Shown one piece after another: positions 9,301 through 18,092 of a DNA stretch of 64,000 nt. Every line of letters begins with the position of its first letter. Position 1 is the first letter of the stretch. The stretch spans positions 1 through 64,000 of the forward strand of contig CAZUOJ010000004.1 in NCBI GenBank assembly GCA_964622325.1, written 5' to 3'. The DNA is from JAJFUB01 sp964622325. GTDB lineage: Bacteria > Armatimonadota > Zipacnadia > Zipacnadales > UBA11051. Under the pieces are notes generated by a model. The model was not told the origin of the DNA, ran no database searches, and was given only the letters and a program-made list of their open reading frames with translations. Position numbers and translations under genes: made by a program.

Positions 9301-9889
9301 CAGCCACAATAATTGTTCTTCCATCCACATCAGCGAGCTCAGAAGCAGAGGGCCATTCTCGATAAACAATTTTGCGCATTGTCACATCGTCAAAATAAAA
9401 CCAATCAGTGCCATTATACTCTCCAATGAGTCGGATAAGCACATCAACGGCTTCTTGGGGCGCCCGCAGGGCAATGCGGAAATGCTGCCACTCTTTGTAG
9501 GCAGATTTGCGGATAAATCCTCCGCTCACAAGACATGTTTGGCGTTTTGCATCCCGGAAATATACTTTAATCCGCGGGATTTCTATTGTCTCAGGATTTT
9601 CTGAGCGTACATATCCTTCTACAATGTAATAGCCATTCGGCTCTACGGGAACAATTTGCGCCGCGCTGTCATCAAATCTCACACGGGCAAAATGGCGCCC
9701 ACTATGGGCTAATTGAGCATCGCTTATAAGCCGGCCTTGCCCGGCAAAACTCCAGGCTACGGGCTTTCCTGTTTCATCTATCTCTTCAAATCCAGAATTG
9801 CGCAGCAGATTAGGCTCTGGCTGTGCCCCCGCCAGTGCAGCCAGAATCAAATATGTTATGAGCAGAATGCTCAGCCATCGCATTTGCAA
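6356..9889 (-). CDS. Giant secreted carbohydrate-active protein (CBM-like N-terminus, alpha-toroid core, CARDB-like C-terminus)
   Basis: A 1177-residue exported protein. Residues 1-22 are a signal peptide ending ALAGA. Residues 25-185 start NLLRNSGFEE and form a jelly-roll module like CBM4/9-type carbohydrate-binding domains. A central helix-rich region (about 610-930) contains GGGLNDDVEY, YLITGDERY and DVEHAAEDSS segments typical of (alpha/alpha)6 toroid glycosidases or lyases. The last 110 residues contain LTIHNIGAAPAENILV and DPENDIPEIYEGNN, a CARDB-type adhesion or spacer module. Substrate and reaction are not identifiable. Start supported by AGAAGGG upstream of the ATG at 9889. It is divergent from the GH63-like gene across an AT-rich 240-base interval. 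Confidence 0.8.
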   Translation of the reverse strand: MQMRWLSILLITYLILAALAGAQPEPNLLRNSGFEEIDETGKPVAWSFAGQGRLISDAQLAHSGRHFARVRFDDSAAQIVPVEPNGYYIVEGYVRSENPETIEIPRIKVYFRDAKRQTCLVSGGFIRKSAYKEWQHFRIALRAPQEAVDVLIRLIGEYNGTDWFYFDDVTMRKIVYREWPSASELADVDGRTIIVADLADVHSFASYRIPPAAQAPIDGLLNTGAWTGRAQEIVVRPPVCDFDIIFGRPTPISWLLIHALSPDEGLGRAAIFSLPQDRRIEGAKLKDISGTDCLIYSLQIRPQVLSGVRLRLYEADKRTAVVHEMQAFGVLPGLRPTAQWLSFGEGALSSEEQAQLQKCYPLEADRQTLVAPGKPVEAVSIQAGRCLNLWANIPVSAPMEAIGVKSVTIHLPGQGFWPNSVVEICLKLPEELDLNIPYAEAADRQLKEAAAMSPRSYAAMCRLLIPMKPQGLTFTIDMPDILLPPQEKLWLTLRAEKDFTIHSADVKIAIETCSAQKALPEYAPRLERLMRRLYSAESEAHAYDSLPYQNMILYRLTERMLSLDPDNRPALLIQRRMARRYWPVSVKAESPPGAPAWAVWGRHCAREWARIADWWLTHRWIPNGELGGGLNDDVEYTCHWPLAYLITGDERYRRALRAIADAVWEQSRGSGYAISAMDVEHAAEDSSCSLPQMLLCEYGHPVHVERMMKMSEHIPFWTGINEQGRRHFRSYMFNTKMIKTEPPYDIDHLYCALALCGATHLSWYCRNPQPLGWIYEYQQAWSAVALSTEKGKPVGALPCDVHFKTGAIAPYTDKWNQSVYYSYGDYVMKNFLFGAQELTRDPALQNVVDMLLPPLEAAVSAAEANLQRYAHPPAGDPARPESLDKTWRGAGDELTMWRATMATGKREYLVACLQEIAAEFERWRWLLTEAEPYTDRIPVPGTTLLRYMFLGGDCAGKTHVPRLGVSWEKGGTDFAAFVLQNDFTALKVLLYNFHDRPLPLGMRVWKLEHGLYEVSGGADANKDDTADRPQRRLMELGRYALIPLLLPARQTYVVHITQKQKLDPLESRADLAICPEDIEKIGEKSWRLTIHNIGAAPAENILVCVMDKKGRLLEKHIIPRLEAPADVRPKTATICVQAAGQPPFQIVLDPENDIPEIYEGNNRAIVGPPPERFVYFR

Positions 9890-10130
9890 TCCCTTCTTCC
9901 AATGAGCAGCTTAAAAAAACAACATTTCCGTTATGTCTGTTAATTCTAATTATCTCTCAATTTTATATTCAACTTTTTATATAGGATTTTGTTTGTGCAT
10001 GTCTTTCCCTTTTTAAAGGGCAGCTTTTTATGCTGTGTTTTGCCTTTATTCAAGGAATTATTTTTGGGCAGGAATTTTTGCACATCAATTTCTGATGAAA
10101 CACCAATAAAAGCTGAAGAGGAGATTTTAA
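9890..10130. promoter_or_regulatory. AT-rich divergent promoter region
   Basis: This 241-base interval between two divergent genes is visibly richer in A+T than its surroundings. On the minus strand a TTGAAT and TAGAAT pair with 18-base spacing can be drawn in the stretch around 9945-9975. On the plus strand TATATA occurs near 9978. GAAGAGGAG before 10131 is the ribosome site of the plus gene. Short frames in this interval on both strands lack ribosome sites and family resemblance, so I do not call them. Confidence 0.4.
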
Positions 10131-11237
10131 ATGATATGGCCCAATATATGGGGCGGCGGACAATTGTTTGCTTTTTCGGGGATAGACGGCCCCACAAGCT
10201 GGAAATATCCGTTTGTCGGGAGTTTGCTCGATGAGGCGCTGGCCATAGATTTCCATCAGGATCCTCCTGTTATACTCGAAATTACTACAAATTCAGGCCA
10301 GACGCCCACGCTGCAGCCTGTATATATCCTAAATGATGTCTGTGCATTTGAAGAGGAGACAATCAAAATAGCATACGCCGATTGCTTTACAATTGTGGGC
10401 GAACTTGTCGAGGGATTAGACGTGCAGCTTCGCGGGCAGCCAGACGAACTGGCTACGGCGGGAGGCTATTTTTGCTTGTGGCGAGACAAAAATCGTTTCG
10501 CTTTAGCGATGGATCCAGAAAATGGCGCGCAAGCTCGTCAACGCGCCCAGCAAGCAATATATGGACCTATAAATGAAATTATGCAGCAACGACGACAATT
10601 TGTTGAAGCGCTAAATACGAGCGCCTTGCCGGACTTCGTGGACGAAAGGACATATCGTAAGGCCGCCGCTATCTTAAAAGTCAACACAATGGCTCCTGAA
10701 GGCGCGATTCGGCGTCGCTGGACAACGCCAGATCGCTGGCCTCATCGACATATGTGGCTATGGGATTCGTGCTTTCACGCGTTGGGCTGGCTCTGGATCG
10801 ATCAGCAAATGGCAAAAGAGGCTGTGATGGCGATGATTGAGGCCATCCAGCCTGATTGCCTCATTCCCCTCTGCACTGCCCCGGAGCCTTTATCGTACAA
10901 TATTTCCCAGCCGCCCCTTTTGGCATGGACTTCTTGGGAAATTTTTCGAGCTACACAGGACAAGGATTTTTTGGAAAGCGTCTATGAGAGTCTTTCTGCT
11001 TATATCCATTGGTTCTGTCGGCATCGAAAACATCCTCCTCGTGGCCTTTTTGGCTATCAAAAAAATGAAGAGGACGCATTGTGTCATTGTGGCGAGTCGG
11101 GCTGGGATAATTCGCCACGATTTGATGAGCCGGGCGTAGATGATCATATCGATTTGAGCTGTCTAATTTGTAACGAAATGCAACATCTGGCTAAAATGGC
11201 GCAGCTTTTACAGCGTCCCGATGAAGCCTTTTCCTAG
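10131..11237 (+). pseudogene. GH63-like glycoside hydrolase, N-terminal fragment (ends at in-frame amber)
   Basis: The first 368 residues of an (alpha/alpha)6 glucosidase of the GH63/mannosylglycerate-hydrolase-like type. Diagnostic segments are MWLWDSCFHALG and ESGWDNSPRFD, the latter holding the family's acid Asp. The frame ends at a TAG at 11235-11237 after DEAFS, and the missing C-terminal domain continues in exactly the same frame immediately downstream (11253-11801). Both halves together give a normal-length enzyme of about 556 residues without a signal peptide, so this looks like a cytoplasmic oligosaccharide hydrolase. Ribosome site GAAGAGGAG precedes the ATG. The stop may be a real nonsense mutation, a sequence error or a readthrough codon. 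Confidence 0.7.
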
Positions 11238-11252
11238 CAACAGGAAGCTGCT

Positions 11253-11801
11253 TTGTTAGCCGAGCGCATAAATGTTTATATGTGGGACGAACAAACGGGA
11301 TTTTATTATGATGTCCGCGCCAATGGCCAACATATTCATTTAAAAACAGCCGCAGGCTTTTTGCCGCTCCTCGCTGGCATAACAGATACAAAACGCTGTG
11401 AGCGCTTGCTGGAACATTTGCACGATAAACGAGAATTTGCCACAGCTTTTCCTGTGCCGACAGTGGCGGCTGATGAGCCTGCCTTCAGCGATGACATGTG
11501 GCGAGGACCGACATGGCTTAATGTCAATTATCTCATTTTCCGCGGCTTGCAACGCTATGGAAAAATTAATGAAGCGCGAGCGCTGGCAATGAGAACAATA
11601 CAAGAAGTGCAGCGCTGGCAGGCAAAAACTGGCTCTGTTTATGAATTTTATGACGCTTTAGCGCAGACGGCGCCGCGGCTTTTACATCGCAAAGGCGGCA
11701 TCGGCGCCCGAGGCGGCTATGGGATTGGCACAATTGCGGATTACAATTTCAGCGCCGCTGTCTATATCGCTTTATGCCATGAATTAAGCGAAGCTGAATA
11801 A
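11253..11801 (+). pseudogene. GH63-like glycoside hydrolase, C-terminal fragment (same frame, after the amber codon)
   Basis: Continuation of the enzyme at 10131-11237. From the codon after the TAG the frame reads QQEAALLAERINVYMWDEQ, then TGFYYDV, DDMWRGPTWLNVNYLIFRGL and VYEFYDA, which are the conserved C-terminal toroid elements of GH63-like enzymes; the Glu in VYEFYD is at the position expected for the catalytic base. No ribosome site precedes any start codon here, so independent translation is unlikely. Its stop lies 12 bases before the start of the PL26-like gene, which suggests one operon. Confidence 0.65.
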
Positions 11802-11813
11802 TTGGAGGCAACG

Positions 11814-14800
11814 ATGTTCAAACATTCAATTTTTCTGAGCATATGTTGTTTGCTGTCCTCCTTTGCGGGCCTTTGGCTTCCCATCTCGCTTTGGGCCCAG
11901 GAAGCAGACAAGGATGGAGATGGCATCGACGAGGAAATCGAATTAGCGCTCGGACTGAATCCAGAACAGCCTGAGCAATTAATCCTCATTCATGACGACA
12001 AATCTTCGGCGGAAGGCGATAAGCTCCCCGCGGCTCATCTCCTGGCGCCTGATATAACAAAAATATGGTTCGGCAATGTCGCCCAGGATCGCTGGCTTTG
12101 GCGGATAGATTTTGCGGAAGATTTTCAGCCTCAGGGCAATGTCTTAATCCTCTATCTGGATGCAGATAATGATTTAACAACGGGCCGTCAGGATCACGCC
12201 CGCGGCGTGGATATGATGTTGACATGTGTCAATGGCGTTTTTTCCGCCAGCATTCGTAATGAAGCTGTGACGACGCTGGATCGCCAATTGCGGGGCGTGA
12301 TTGAGGGCAAATCTGTGTGGATGTGTATGGACATGCGCCTGAAACAAAGAAACGGGCGCAGCGATTATCGGGGCTGGATTTTGTGTCACAGGGCGGAGCC
12401 CAATAATGCCGATCAGGACAGCACAGCTGTTTTTTATGTCTCAGGGCCAGGCGAAACAAATAAGCCGAAGCCTCCTATTGCCTGTCTTTCAGAATTGCGT
12501 TCGGAAAATTTGCGCGTTCTGTCTCCCTGGCTGGGCTGGCGTGAGGATCTGCAGATTATGAAAGCCATTTCTTTAGATGTACGCAGGGCGCAATTAAAAG
12601 GCATACGCTTATCGGATGGCGCGCTTGTCCCGGAACAGCCACAAGCTGAAGCTCTGCTGCAGCTGACAAAAAGCGGAATGTTTCATTTCGCGCTTGTTCT
12701 GCAAGACAGCGCCGCCGGAGCAGAAGAGCTACAAATTTTTGTTAATGACAGACAAATTGCGCGGGCGATATGCGCAGAAAATGATGGACTTTTTCATTTG
12801 TATGTCTGCAAAAAGCCCTTATCTGTGCGAGCTGGCGATAAATTGAAATTAATCATTCCCGCGCCAGCACAGGATTTTCAAATTTCAGAGATGCTTCTTT
12901 GCCCGGAGCCTCCTCAGCCTCGTCCCCTGCAAATTTCATATATGTCCGCGTATTGCCCGCCTCAATCTGGAGAGCTCGTCTATGTGGACATTTGCTGGCT
13001 GACGAATTATCCCTGTGCTGGATTTTTACATTGGGGCCAAGGCGAGCGTCGAGATCAAACAACGGCTGTAGAAGCAACGCCAGGCTATAATCATCGCCTC
13101 CGCCTGACAGGACTCACACGGGGAGAGCGCTACAGCGTGCAAATTGAAATTAGCTCCAGCTTCCAAGCTGAACGTCTCGTATCTGCGCCCATAACATTTG
13201 TCGCCGAGCCAACTGGAAAAGGAAAAAGAGGCATTGGCCGACAACAAATTCCGTTATTTATTACAGATTGTCTTCCACGTGCGCGAGGCTTATGGCCTCT
13301 ATGTAATGGCGTCCCTCTGCCGCGGGGCGCGCTTTTTTCCGCCTCTCATTGTCGTTTGAAGAGGCCTTCCGGCGAATCTGTGCCCGCACAATTTAAGCCC
13401 TTAGCCTTTTGGCCTGATGGCAGCATTAAATGGCTGCTTATCAGCGCTGTTAATGAGAGCTTGCCTCCAGGCATTGCCTCTAATTCTGCTGTCAGTGCTT
13501 TACAAAATAGCCAAACGGGCCCGAGCGCGGCTAAAAAGCAGGCAGGAACGGGGAAAACAGCAGATTTTTTCCTTGAATACGGCTCTCTTGTATCGCCTGT
13601 AGCGGAGCCAGAAGGCTTATACGTGGACGAAAAGCCAGAATATTTGCGTGTTGTGAATGGCGAATACGAATTTACATTTTGGCGTAATCGTTTTGCGCCC
13701 CCGGGAATTGTACGACAGGATAAAAATCATGATGGGCGTTTCGCGGAGGATGAAACAATCTGCGAGCCGGCAGAAGGCCTTCTCCTGACAGATGCAGCGG
13801 GGCGTCGTTTCCGCTCCATTGACGCTCCTGCGACAAAGCTGGAATTCACAGAAGCGGGCGCTGTGCGCGTCGTGCTGGAGGCAGAAGGCCCGTTTATGAG
13901 CGAAACGGGCAAGCTTATGTCCTGGCGCTGCCGCCTTATCTTTTATCGCGGCTTCCCTGCTGTACAGGCTGTTGTCACATTGCTCAATGACGAGGGCACA
14001 TCTGTAATGCCCCCGACAATCACGCCGATTTCCAGCTTCACATTGCCTCTCCATGTACGCACAAATGCCTTTTGGCCGCGTCTTCGCTGGCTGCAGATGG
14101 ATGACAAAGAGCTTATTGTAGAAGGACAGGCCTCAGCCTGGCAAAACAATGTGTTGCCAGAAAGCCTTAATATATTCCTATCCGCTTTTGCCGCTAGTCC
14201 ACAGGCGGCGAAAGATTCCTCAGCAGCCTCCCATGGCCCCAATTATATTTCTCTAGCCCCTGTGACAGTGGCAATGAAAGATTTCTGGCAGCTTTATCCA
14301 AAGGCTTTCTCCTGCGAAGGCCAGCAGCTCCGGATTGAGCTGCTGCCCGAGCTGCCTGTGAATGCCTACGCGGCGTATAAAGATCCTAAGCTGCTGACAC
14401 AACATTATTATTGGGCAAAAGAAGGCAAATATCTGCTTCCGATGGGCGTGGCGCTGAGCCACGATTTGCTCTTTGTCTTCAACGCGGATAAGCCAGAAAA
14501 ATGGGCGGAGGCTTTTCAGCAGCCTGTTTTGCTAATCCCCAGCCCAGATTACATTTGCCGCACTGACGCTTTTATGGATTTAAAGCCGGAAGAGCCTGGC
14601 CTCATGGAAGCTTGGAGGAATTATGTGCGGCAGGGCTTTGAGGCATTGGAAGCCACGCGTCAGCGCGTGCGCGAATATTCCTATATGAATTTTGGCGATT
14701 GGTACGGCGAGCGCGGCGTCAATTGGGGCAATTTGGAATACGATTTGCAATGGGGCTTGCTTGTGCATTTTGCCCAAACAGGCGATATTCGTTTTTGGGA

Positions 14801-16598
14801 AAGGGCGGAACAGGCGGCACGTCATTCGACGGGAATCGACAGCGTGAACGCGGCGCCGCAGCCAGACAAACTGGGGCTGCAATATGTGCATTGTTTAGGC
14901 CATACAGGCGGCTTTAAGATGGCGCGTGTGCCGGACGCACAATATTGGTATGAAAGCGTCGGCTGTGATGTGGGCCATATGTGGACACAGGGCAATCTCA
15001 CGATGTATTGTCTGACAGGCGATGAACGCTATAGCACGCCAGCCTGGCATTTAGCAGATTGGCTGGCCGGGCCGTACACGCGGCGCTTTGATCGCTATGT
15101 ACATCGCAATTATGGCTGGGCGATGATTGCCCTTCTGGGCGCCTATCATGTTAATCCTCATCCCTATTATCTGAATGCTGCGCGTCTTTTTGCGGATTAT
15201 GTGATTGCCCAGCAGGATCCTGGCACAGGAGTCTGGGCGCATCCGATCGGCGAATGCTCACATCAGCCCAGGCATATGGGCGGCAAAGCCTTTATGAGCG
15301 GCGTTGTGATGACAGGCTTAAAAATGCTGGATCAGATTGAGCCTCGCGCTGAGCATAAGCAAGCCATTATCCGAGCCGCAGATTGGCTCTATCATCAGAT
15401 GTGGCATCCCCAGGATAACAGCTTTCAATATGCCCAATGTCCCGATTTTGATAAATCCTCCACGCATGCCGGCACATATATGGCCTGTGAGGGCTTGGCC
15501 TATGCGTATGCTTTGACAAAGAAGCCTGTATATCTGGACATGCTAGTGCGCTCATTAGCGGATGTTTTTCAACGGGGGCCTGCCCGAATGGGGAAGGAAT
15601 ACGCCATGCAAATTCGCATGACGCCGTATGCGTGTTCCATTTTATCACGCCTGGGCGTGAAATCCCTCCCCGCGCCGCCTCTTAAACTGACAATACATCC
15701 GCTGATCCATTTTCTCCCGGGCCCACACGCCACTGTTGTGGCGACAGCTCACAATCCTGCAGATACGCCCCAGAACATCTCTCTAGAAATTACAAAATTG
15801 CCCCCCAGCATTCGCAGGGAGGGGAAGATAACAAAAGCTCAATGGCATGTGCCGCCGCGAAGCGTCGTAACGCAGAGATTTTTTACGTTCCGCGGAATTT
15901 TAGATAAAGAGCAAACATTACAGCTGCGCTGGACAACAAAACAGGCCCAGGGAGAGGCCGCCGTGCGGCTGCGTCCGCCCCGGCGGATAACGCTGGGCAC
16001 GCAAATAGGCTATATAGGCTCTGATGAAGATCCTTTGGGACAGGCAGGAGCAAAATTAGGCTGGAAACTGTCGCGTGTTTCGGATATGCGTCAGGAAACA
16101 TTATCGCGCTATCGCGACTTGCTCGTAGGCGCCGAGGCGCACGCCAAAAATTTCGCCGGGCTGCGCGAACAGCCTGAACAGCTTATTGATTTTATTTATT
16201 CGGGCGGGCGTGTTGTTGTCTGGCAATTACAAGATGAGGGCTATCTGAGCCATTTTCTCCCCTATCCTCTGGCTCTCAGCGATGCAGACGGCGTATGTGG
16301 AGAAATTCTGAGGCCCCAACATTCTTTGTTTTCCCAGCCTCACAAGCTTACAAGCATTAAAGGCGCTATTTGTTATGATACAATAGTGTGGGCTGATCCG
16401 CGCTGGCAGATATTGGCGACTGATCAGCGCCTGCAGCCCGCTCTTTTAGAGGCTGCCTGCGGACAGGGAAGCGTTTTAATTGTGCAGCCTTCCTTTGAGC
16501 GCTATGTGATTGGGCAAGCTGCCGTTTCCAGAGAATTATCCGAAGAAACATGCCGCCAATTTTTGCAAAATGTGCGTGCATGGCTTGAAAAGCCCTAA
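11814..16598 (+). CDS. Giant secreted exo-rhamnogalacturonan lyase-like protein (PL26/PcRGLX type)
   Basis: About 1594 residues. A signal peptide (1-29) is followed by an Asp-rich calcium-binding stretch DKDGDGIDEEIELALGLNP of the thrombospondin type-3/dockerin kind, a beta domain, and a fibronectin III-like module (about 374-464). From about 487 comes the PcRGLX/YetA-type N-terminal domain (GVPLPRGALFS, FKPLAFWPDGSIKWLLIS) and then a toroid core (about 955-1280; GDWYGERGVNWGNLEYD, GECSHQPRHMGG). The C-terminus (about 1300-1594) resembles beta-sandwich plus a Rossmann-like trefoil. Family members cleave rhamnogalacturonan I by beta-elimination. Start chosen at the ATG with GGAGG 5 bases upstream; an in-frame TTG four codons earlier overlaps that site. 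It follows the GH63-like gene closely and is convergent with the GH26-like gene. Confidence 0.8.
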   Translation: MFKHSIFLSICCLLSSFAGLWLPISLWAQEADKDGDGIDEEIELALGLNPEQPEQLILIHDDKSSAEGDKLPAAHLLAPDITKIWFGNVAQDRWLWRIDFAEDFQPQGNVLILYLDADNDLTTGRQDHARGVDMMLTCVNGVFSASIRNEAVTTLDRQLRGVIEGKSVWMCMDMRLKQRNGRSDYRGWILCHRAEPNNADQDSTAVFYVSGPGETNKPKPPIACLSELRSENLRVLSPWLGWREDLQIMKAISLDVRRAQLKGIRLSDGALVPEQPQAEALLQLTKSGMFHFALVLQDSAAGAEELQIFVNDRQIARAICAENDGLFHLYVCKKPLSVRAGDKLKLIIPAPAQDFQISEMLLCPEPPQPRPLQISYMSAYCPPQSGELVYVDICWLTNYPCAGFLHWGQGERRDQTTAVEATPGYNHRLRLTGLTRGERYSVQIEISSSFQAERLVSAPITFVAEPTGKGKRGIGRQQIPLFITDCLPRARGLWPLCNGVPLPRGALFSASHCRLKRPSGESVPAQFKPLAFWPDGSIKWLLISAVNESLPPGIASNSAVSALQNSQTGPSAAKKQAGTGKTADFFLEYGSLVSPVAEPEGLYVDEKPEYLRVVNGEYEFTFWRNRFAPPGIVRQDKNHDGRFAEDETICEPAEGLLLTDAAGRRFRSIDAPATKLEFTEAGAVRVVLEAEGPFMSETGKLMSWRCRLIFYRGFPAVQAVVTLLNDEGTSVMPPTITPISSFTLPLHVRTNAFWPRLRWLQMDDKELIVEGQASAWQNNVLPESLNIFLSAFAASPQAAKDSSAASHGPNYISLAPVTVAMKDFWQLYPKAFSCEGQQLRIELLPELPVNAYAAYKDPKLLTQHYYWAKEGKYLLPMGVALSHDLLFVFNADKPEKWAEAFQQPVLLIPSPDYICRTDAFMDLKPEEPGLMEAWRNYVRQGFEALEATRQRVREYSYMNFGDWYGERGVNWGNLEYDLQWGLLVHFAQTGDIRFWERAEQAARHSTGIDSVNAAPQPDKLGLQYVHCLGHTGGFKMARVPDAQYWYESVGCDVGHMWTQGNLTMYCLTGDERYSTPAWHLADWLAGPYTRRFDRYVHRNYGWAMIALLGAYHVNPHPYYLNAARLFADYVIAQQDPGTGVWAHPIGECSHQPRHMGGKAFMSGVVMTGLKMLDQIEPRAEHKQAIIRAADWLYHQMWHPQDNSFQYAQCPDFDKSSTHAGTYMACEGLAYAYALTKKPVYLDMLVRSLADVFQRGPARMGKEYAMQIRMTPYACSILSRLGVKSLPAPPLKLTIHPLIHFLPGPHATVVATAHNPADTPQNISLEITKLPPSIRREGKITKAQWHVPPRSVVTQRFFTFRGILDKEQTLQLRWTTKQAQGEAAVRLRPPRRITLGTQIGYIGSDEDPLGQAGAKLGWKLSRVSDMRQETLSRYRDLLVGAEAHAKNFAGLREQPEQLIDFIYSGGRVVVWQLQDEGYLSHFLPYPLALSDADGVCGEILRPQHSLFSQPHKLTSIKGAICYDTIVWADPRWQILATDQRLQPALLEAACGQGSVLIVQPSFERYVIGQAAVSRELSEETCRQFLQNVRAWLEKP

Positions 16599-16660
16599 AA
16601 ACAGAAGAAGCCTTTCCCCTCTCGGCTCCGCTTGTTGTTTATGCTGAGGCATTCGCAGGC

Positions 16661-18076
16661 TTATTCCGCCACAACAATAATAGAGGCTTCCGCTACAGCT
16701 ACGGGACGATCAGCGGCATTATGAATGACGAGCTTTAAGCGATGTTCCCCAGGCGCCAGGGCGCGGGCATTCAGAGGAAAGCGGAAAGGCAACACATTTG
16801 TGATGGCCAGAAATTTGTCATCCAGATATAGCATGGCGCTATCTGCCGGCACATTTTTCCCAATGTCCGCAACGATTTCCACATTGCCAGACAAGGCGGC
16901 TGGGGAGCCGCCCTGCACGACAATAGCCACAGCATTAGGAGCGGCAACGCCCAGACGCGTTTGCGCGAGCGGCACGCTTGTCGGCGCAGGCGTCGGGGCT
17001 TCTGTCGGCCGCTCCGCAGGCCGGGGCGTCGCTGGAACAGGCTCGGCAGGCCCAACAGGGCCTGGGGGAGCCTGGGCGGCTCGGCTGGAAGAGCGCGCGG
17101 CCAAAAGCACTTCCTCAGGCACACGGGAGAGAAAATAATCCTGCGCAATGAGCTGGGAATAGGCTTGCAGCACTTGCGGATGATCTGTCACGCAATAATT
17201 ATTGTGCGCCAGCTTATGCCGCTCTGTGTCCACAGAAAACCAATTAATCATTTTGACGCGGGGAAATTGCGTGGGCAATGCTGTATATAGCTTCCGCATA
17301 TTGTCCAGACAAAAATCAATGACATATTGCCTTGTCGCCACACAATAATGCGTCGCCGCGTATTCGCATATCGCAATGGGCTTGCGCGCGGCAAACATAT
17401 CATACACATAACGCAACAATTCGCGCGGATCCTCGCTGGGAGGCTTTGTCGGATCGCCGTCGGTGCGATAGACGCTATATAAGTTGACGCCAACCCAATC
17501 CACATATTCATCGCCCGGATAATAAAGAGGAATTGTAGCGCGGGGCGTGGCGAAGGGGCACCAGATCATGATGACATTAGGCGCTGTTTCGTGCATCACG
17601 CGATACACAAGCCGCCATTTGGCGATATATAAATCGGGATCGCCGGAATACGCCATCCAATTGCCATTCATCTCAGAGGCATAGCGTAAGAAAATAGGCC
17701 CTTCTGTACGGGCGGCGGCTTCCGCCCAACCCCGCAAATAATCGTCATCCTTGACAGCCTCCAGCCCTTCATTGGGCTCCCAGGCAATATGTGGCACAGC
17801 CTGCTGAGCATGGAGCTCCTTGACCCACTTATAAGGAAAAGGCTGCCCATAGCCCACATAACGGAAATATGTGGCGTGTTTTTTGCCTGTCAGGCGTTCA
17901 AATTCGCTAATCTGGCCAGCAACATTGTGATCTAATTCCACATACGCGCCGATGTAACAGCCTGTGGGCGGCTCATAAGGGCCCAGCTGCTGCGCTTCCA
18001 AAGCGCTCGCTGTCCCCCAAGCCGCCAGAATAAGACACAACACTGTAGCAAATAACGATGGACGCTTCTGCATCAT
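16661..18076 (-). CDS. Secreted GH26-like glycoside hydrolase with Ig-like C-terminal domain
   Basis: About 471 residues. A signal peptide (MMQKRPSLFATVLCLILAAW) precedes a TIM-barrel domain with FLRYASEMNGNW and PIAICEYAAT, whose Glu residues sit where clan GH-A family 26 enzymes (mannanases and relatives) have acid/base and nucleophile. A Pro/Ala/Thr-rich linker (near 340-390) leads to a roughly 80-residue Ig-like beta domain ending the protein. Start at 18076 or the adjacent ATG at 18073, because longer frames run into lpxL. It begins 16 bases after lpxL and is probably the last gene of the lipid A operon, an odd location for a polysaccharide hydrolase. Substrate not determinable. Confidence 0.75.
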   Translation of the reverse strand: MMQKRPSLFATVLCLILAAWGTASALEAQQLGPYEPPTGCYIGAYVELDHNVAGQISEFERLTGKKHATYFRYVGYGQPFPYKWVKELHAQQAVPHIAWEPNEGLEAVKDDDYLRGWAEAAARTEGPIFLRYASEMNGNWMAYSGDPDLYIAKWRLVYRVMHETAPNVIMIWCPFATPRATIPLYYPGDEYVDWVGVNLYSVYRTDGDPTKPPSEDPRELLRYVYDMFAARKPIAICEYAATHYCVATRQYVIDFCLDNMRKLYTALPTQFPRVKMINWFSVDTERHKLAHNNYCVTDHPQVLQAYSQLIAQDYFLSRVPEEVLLAARSSSRAAQAPPGPVGPAEPVPATPRPAERPTEAPTPAPTSVPLAQTRLGVAAPNAVAIVVQGGSPAALSGNVEIVADIGKNVPADSAMLYLDDKFLAITNVLPFRFPLNARALAPGEHRLKLVIHNAADRPVAVAEASIIVVAE

Positions 18077-18092
18077 TATGGCTGATGTACTT

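Noticed and set aside
9946..10234. Two short overlapping frames on opposite strands between divergent genes
   Set aside because: They lie in AT-rich regulatory DNA, lack ribosome sites and resemble no family.
11235..11237. Genome-wide UAG reassignment
   Set aside because: The 41896-42123 gene uses TAG as its natural stop, and no other gene in the window contains an internal TAG.
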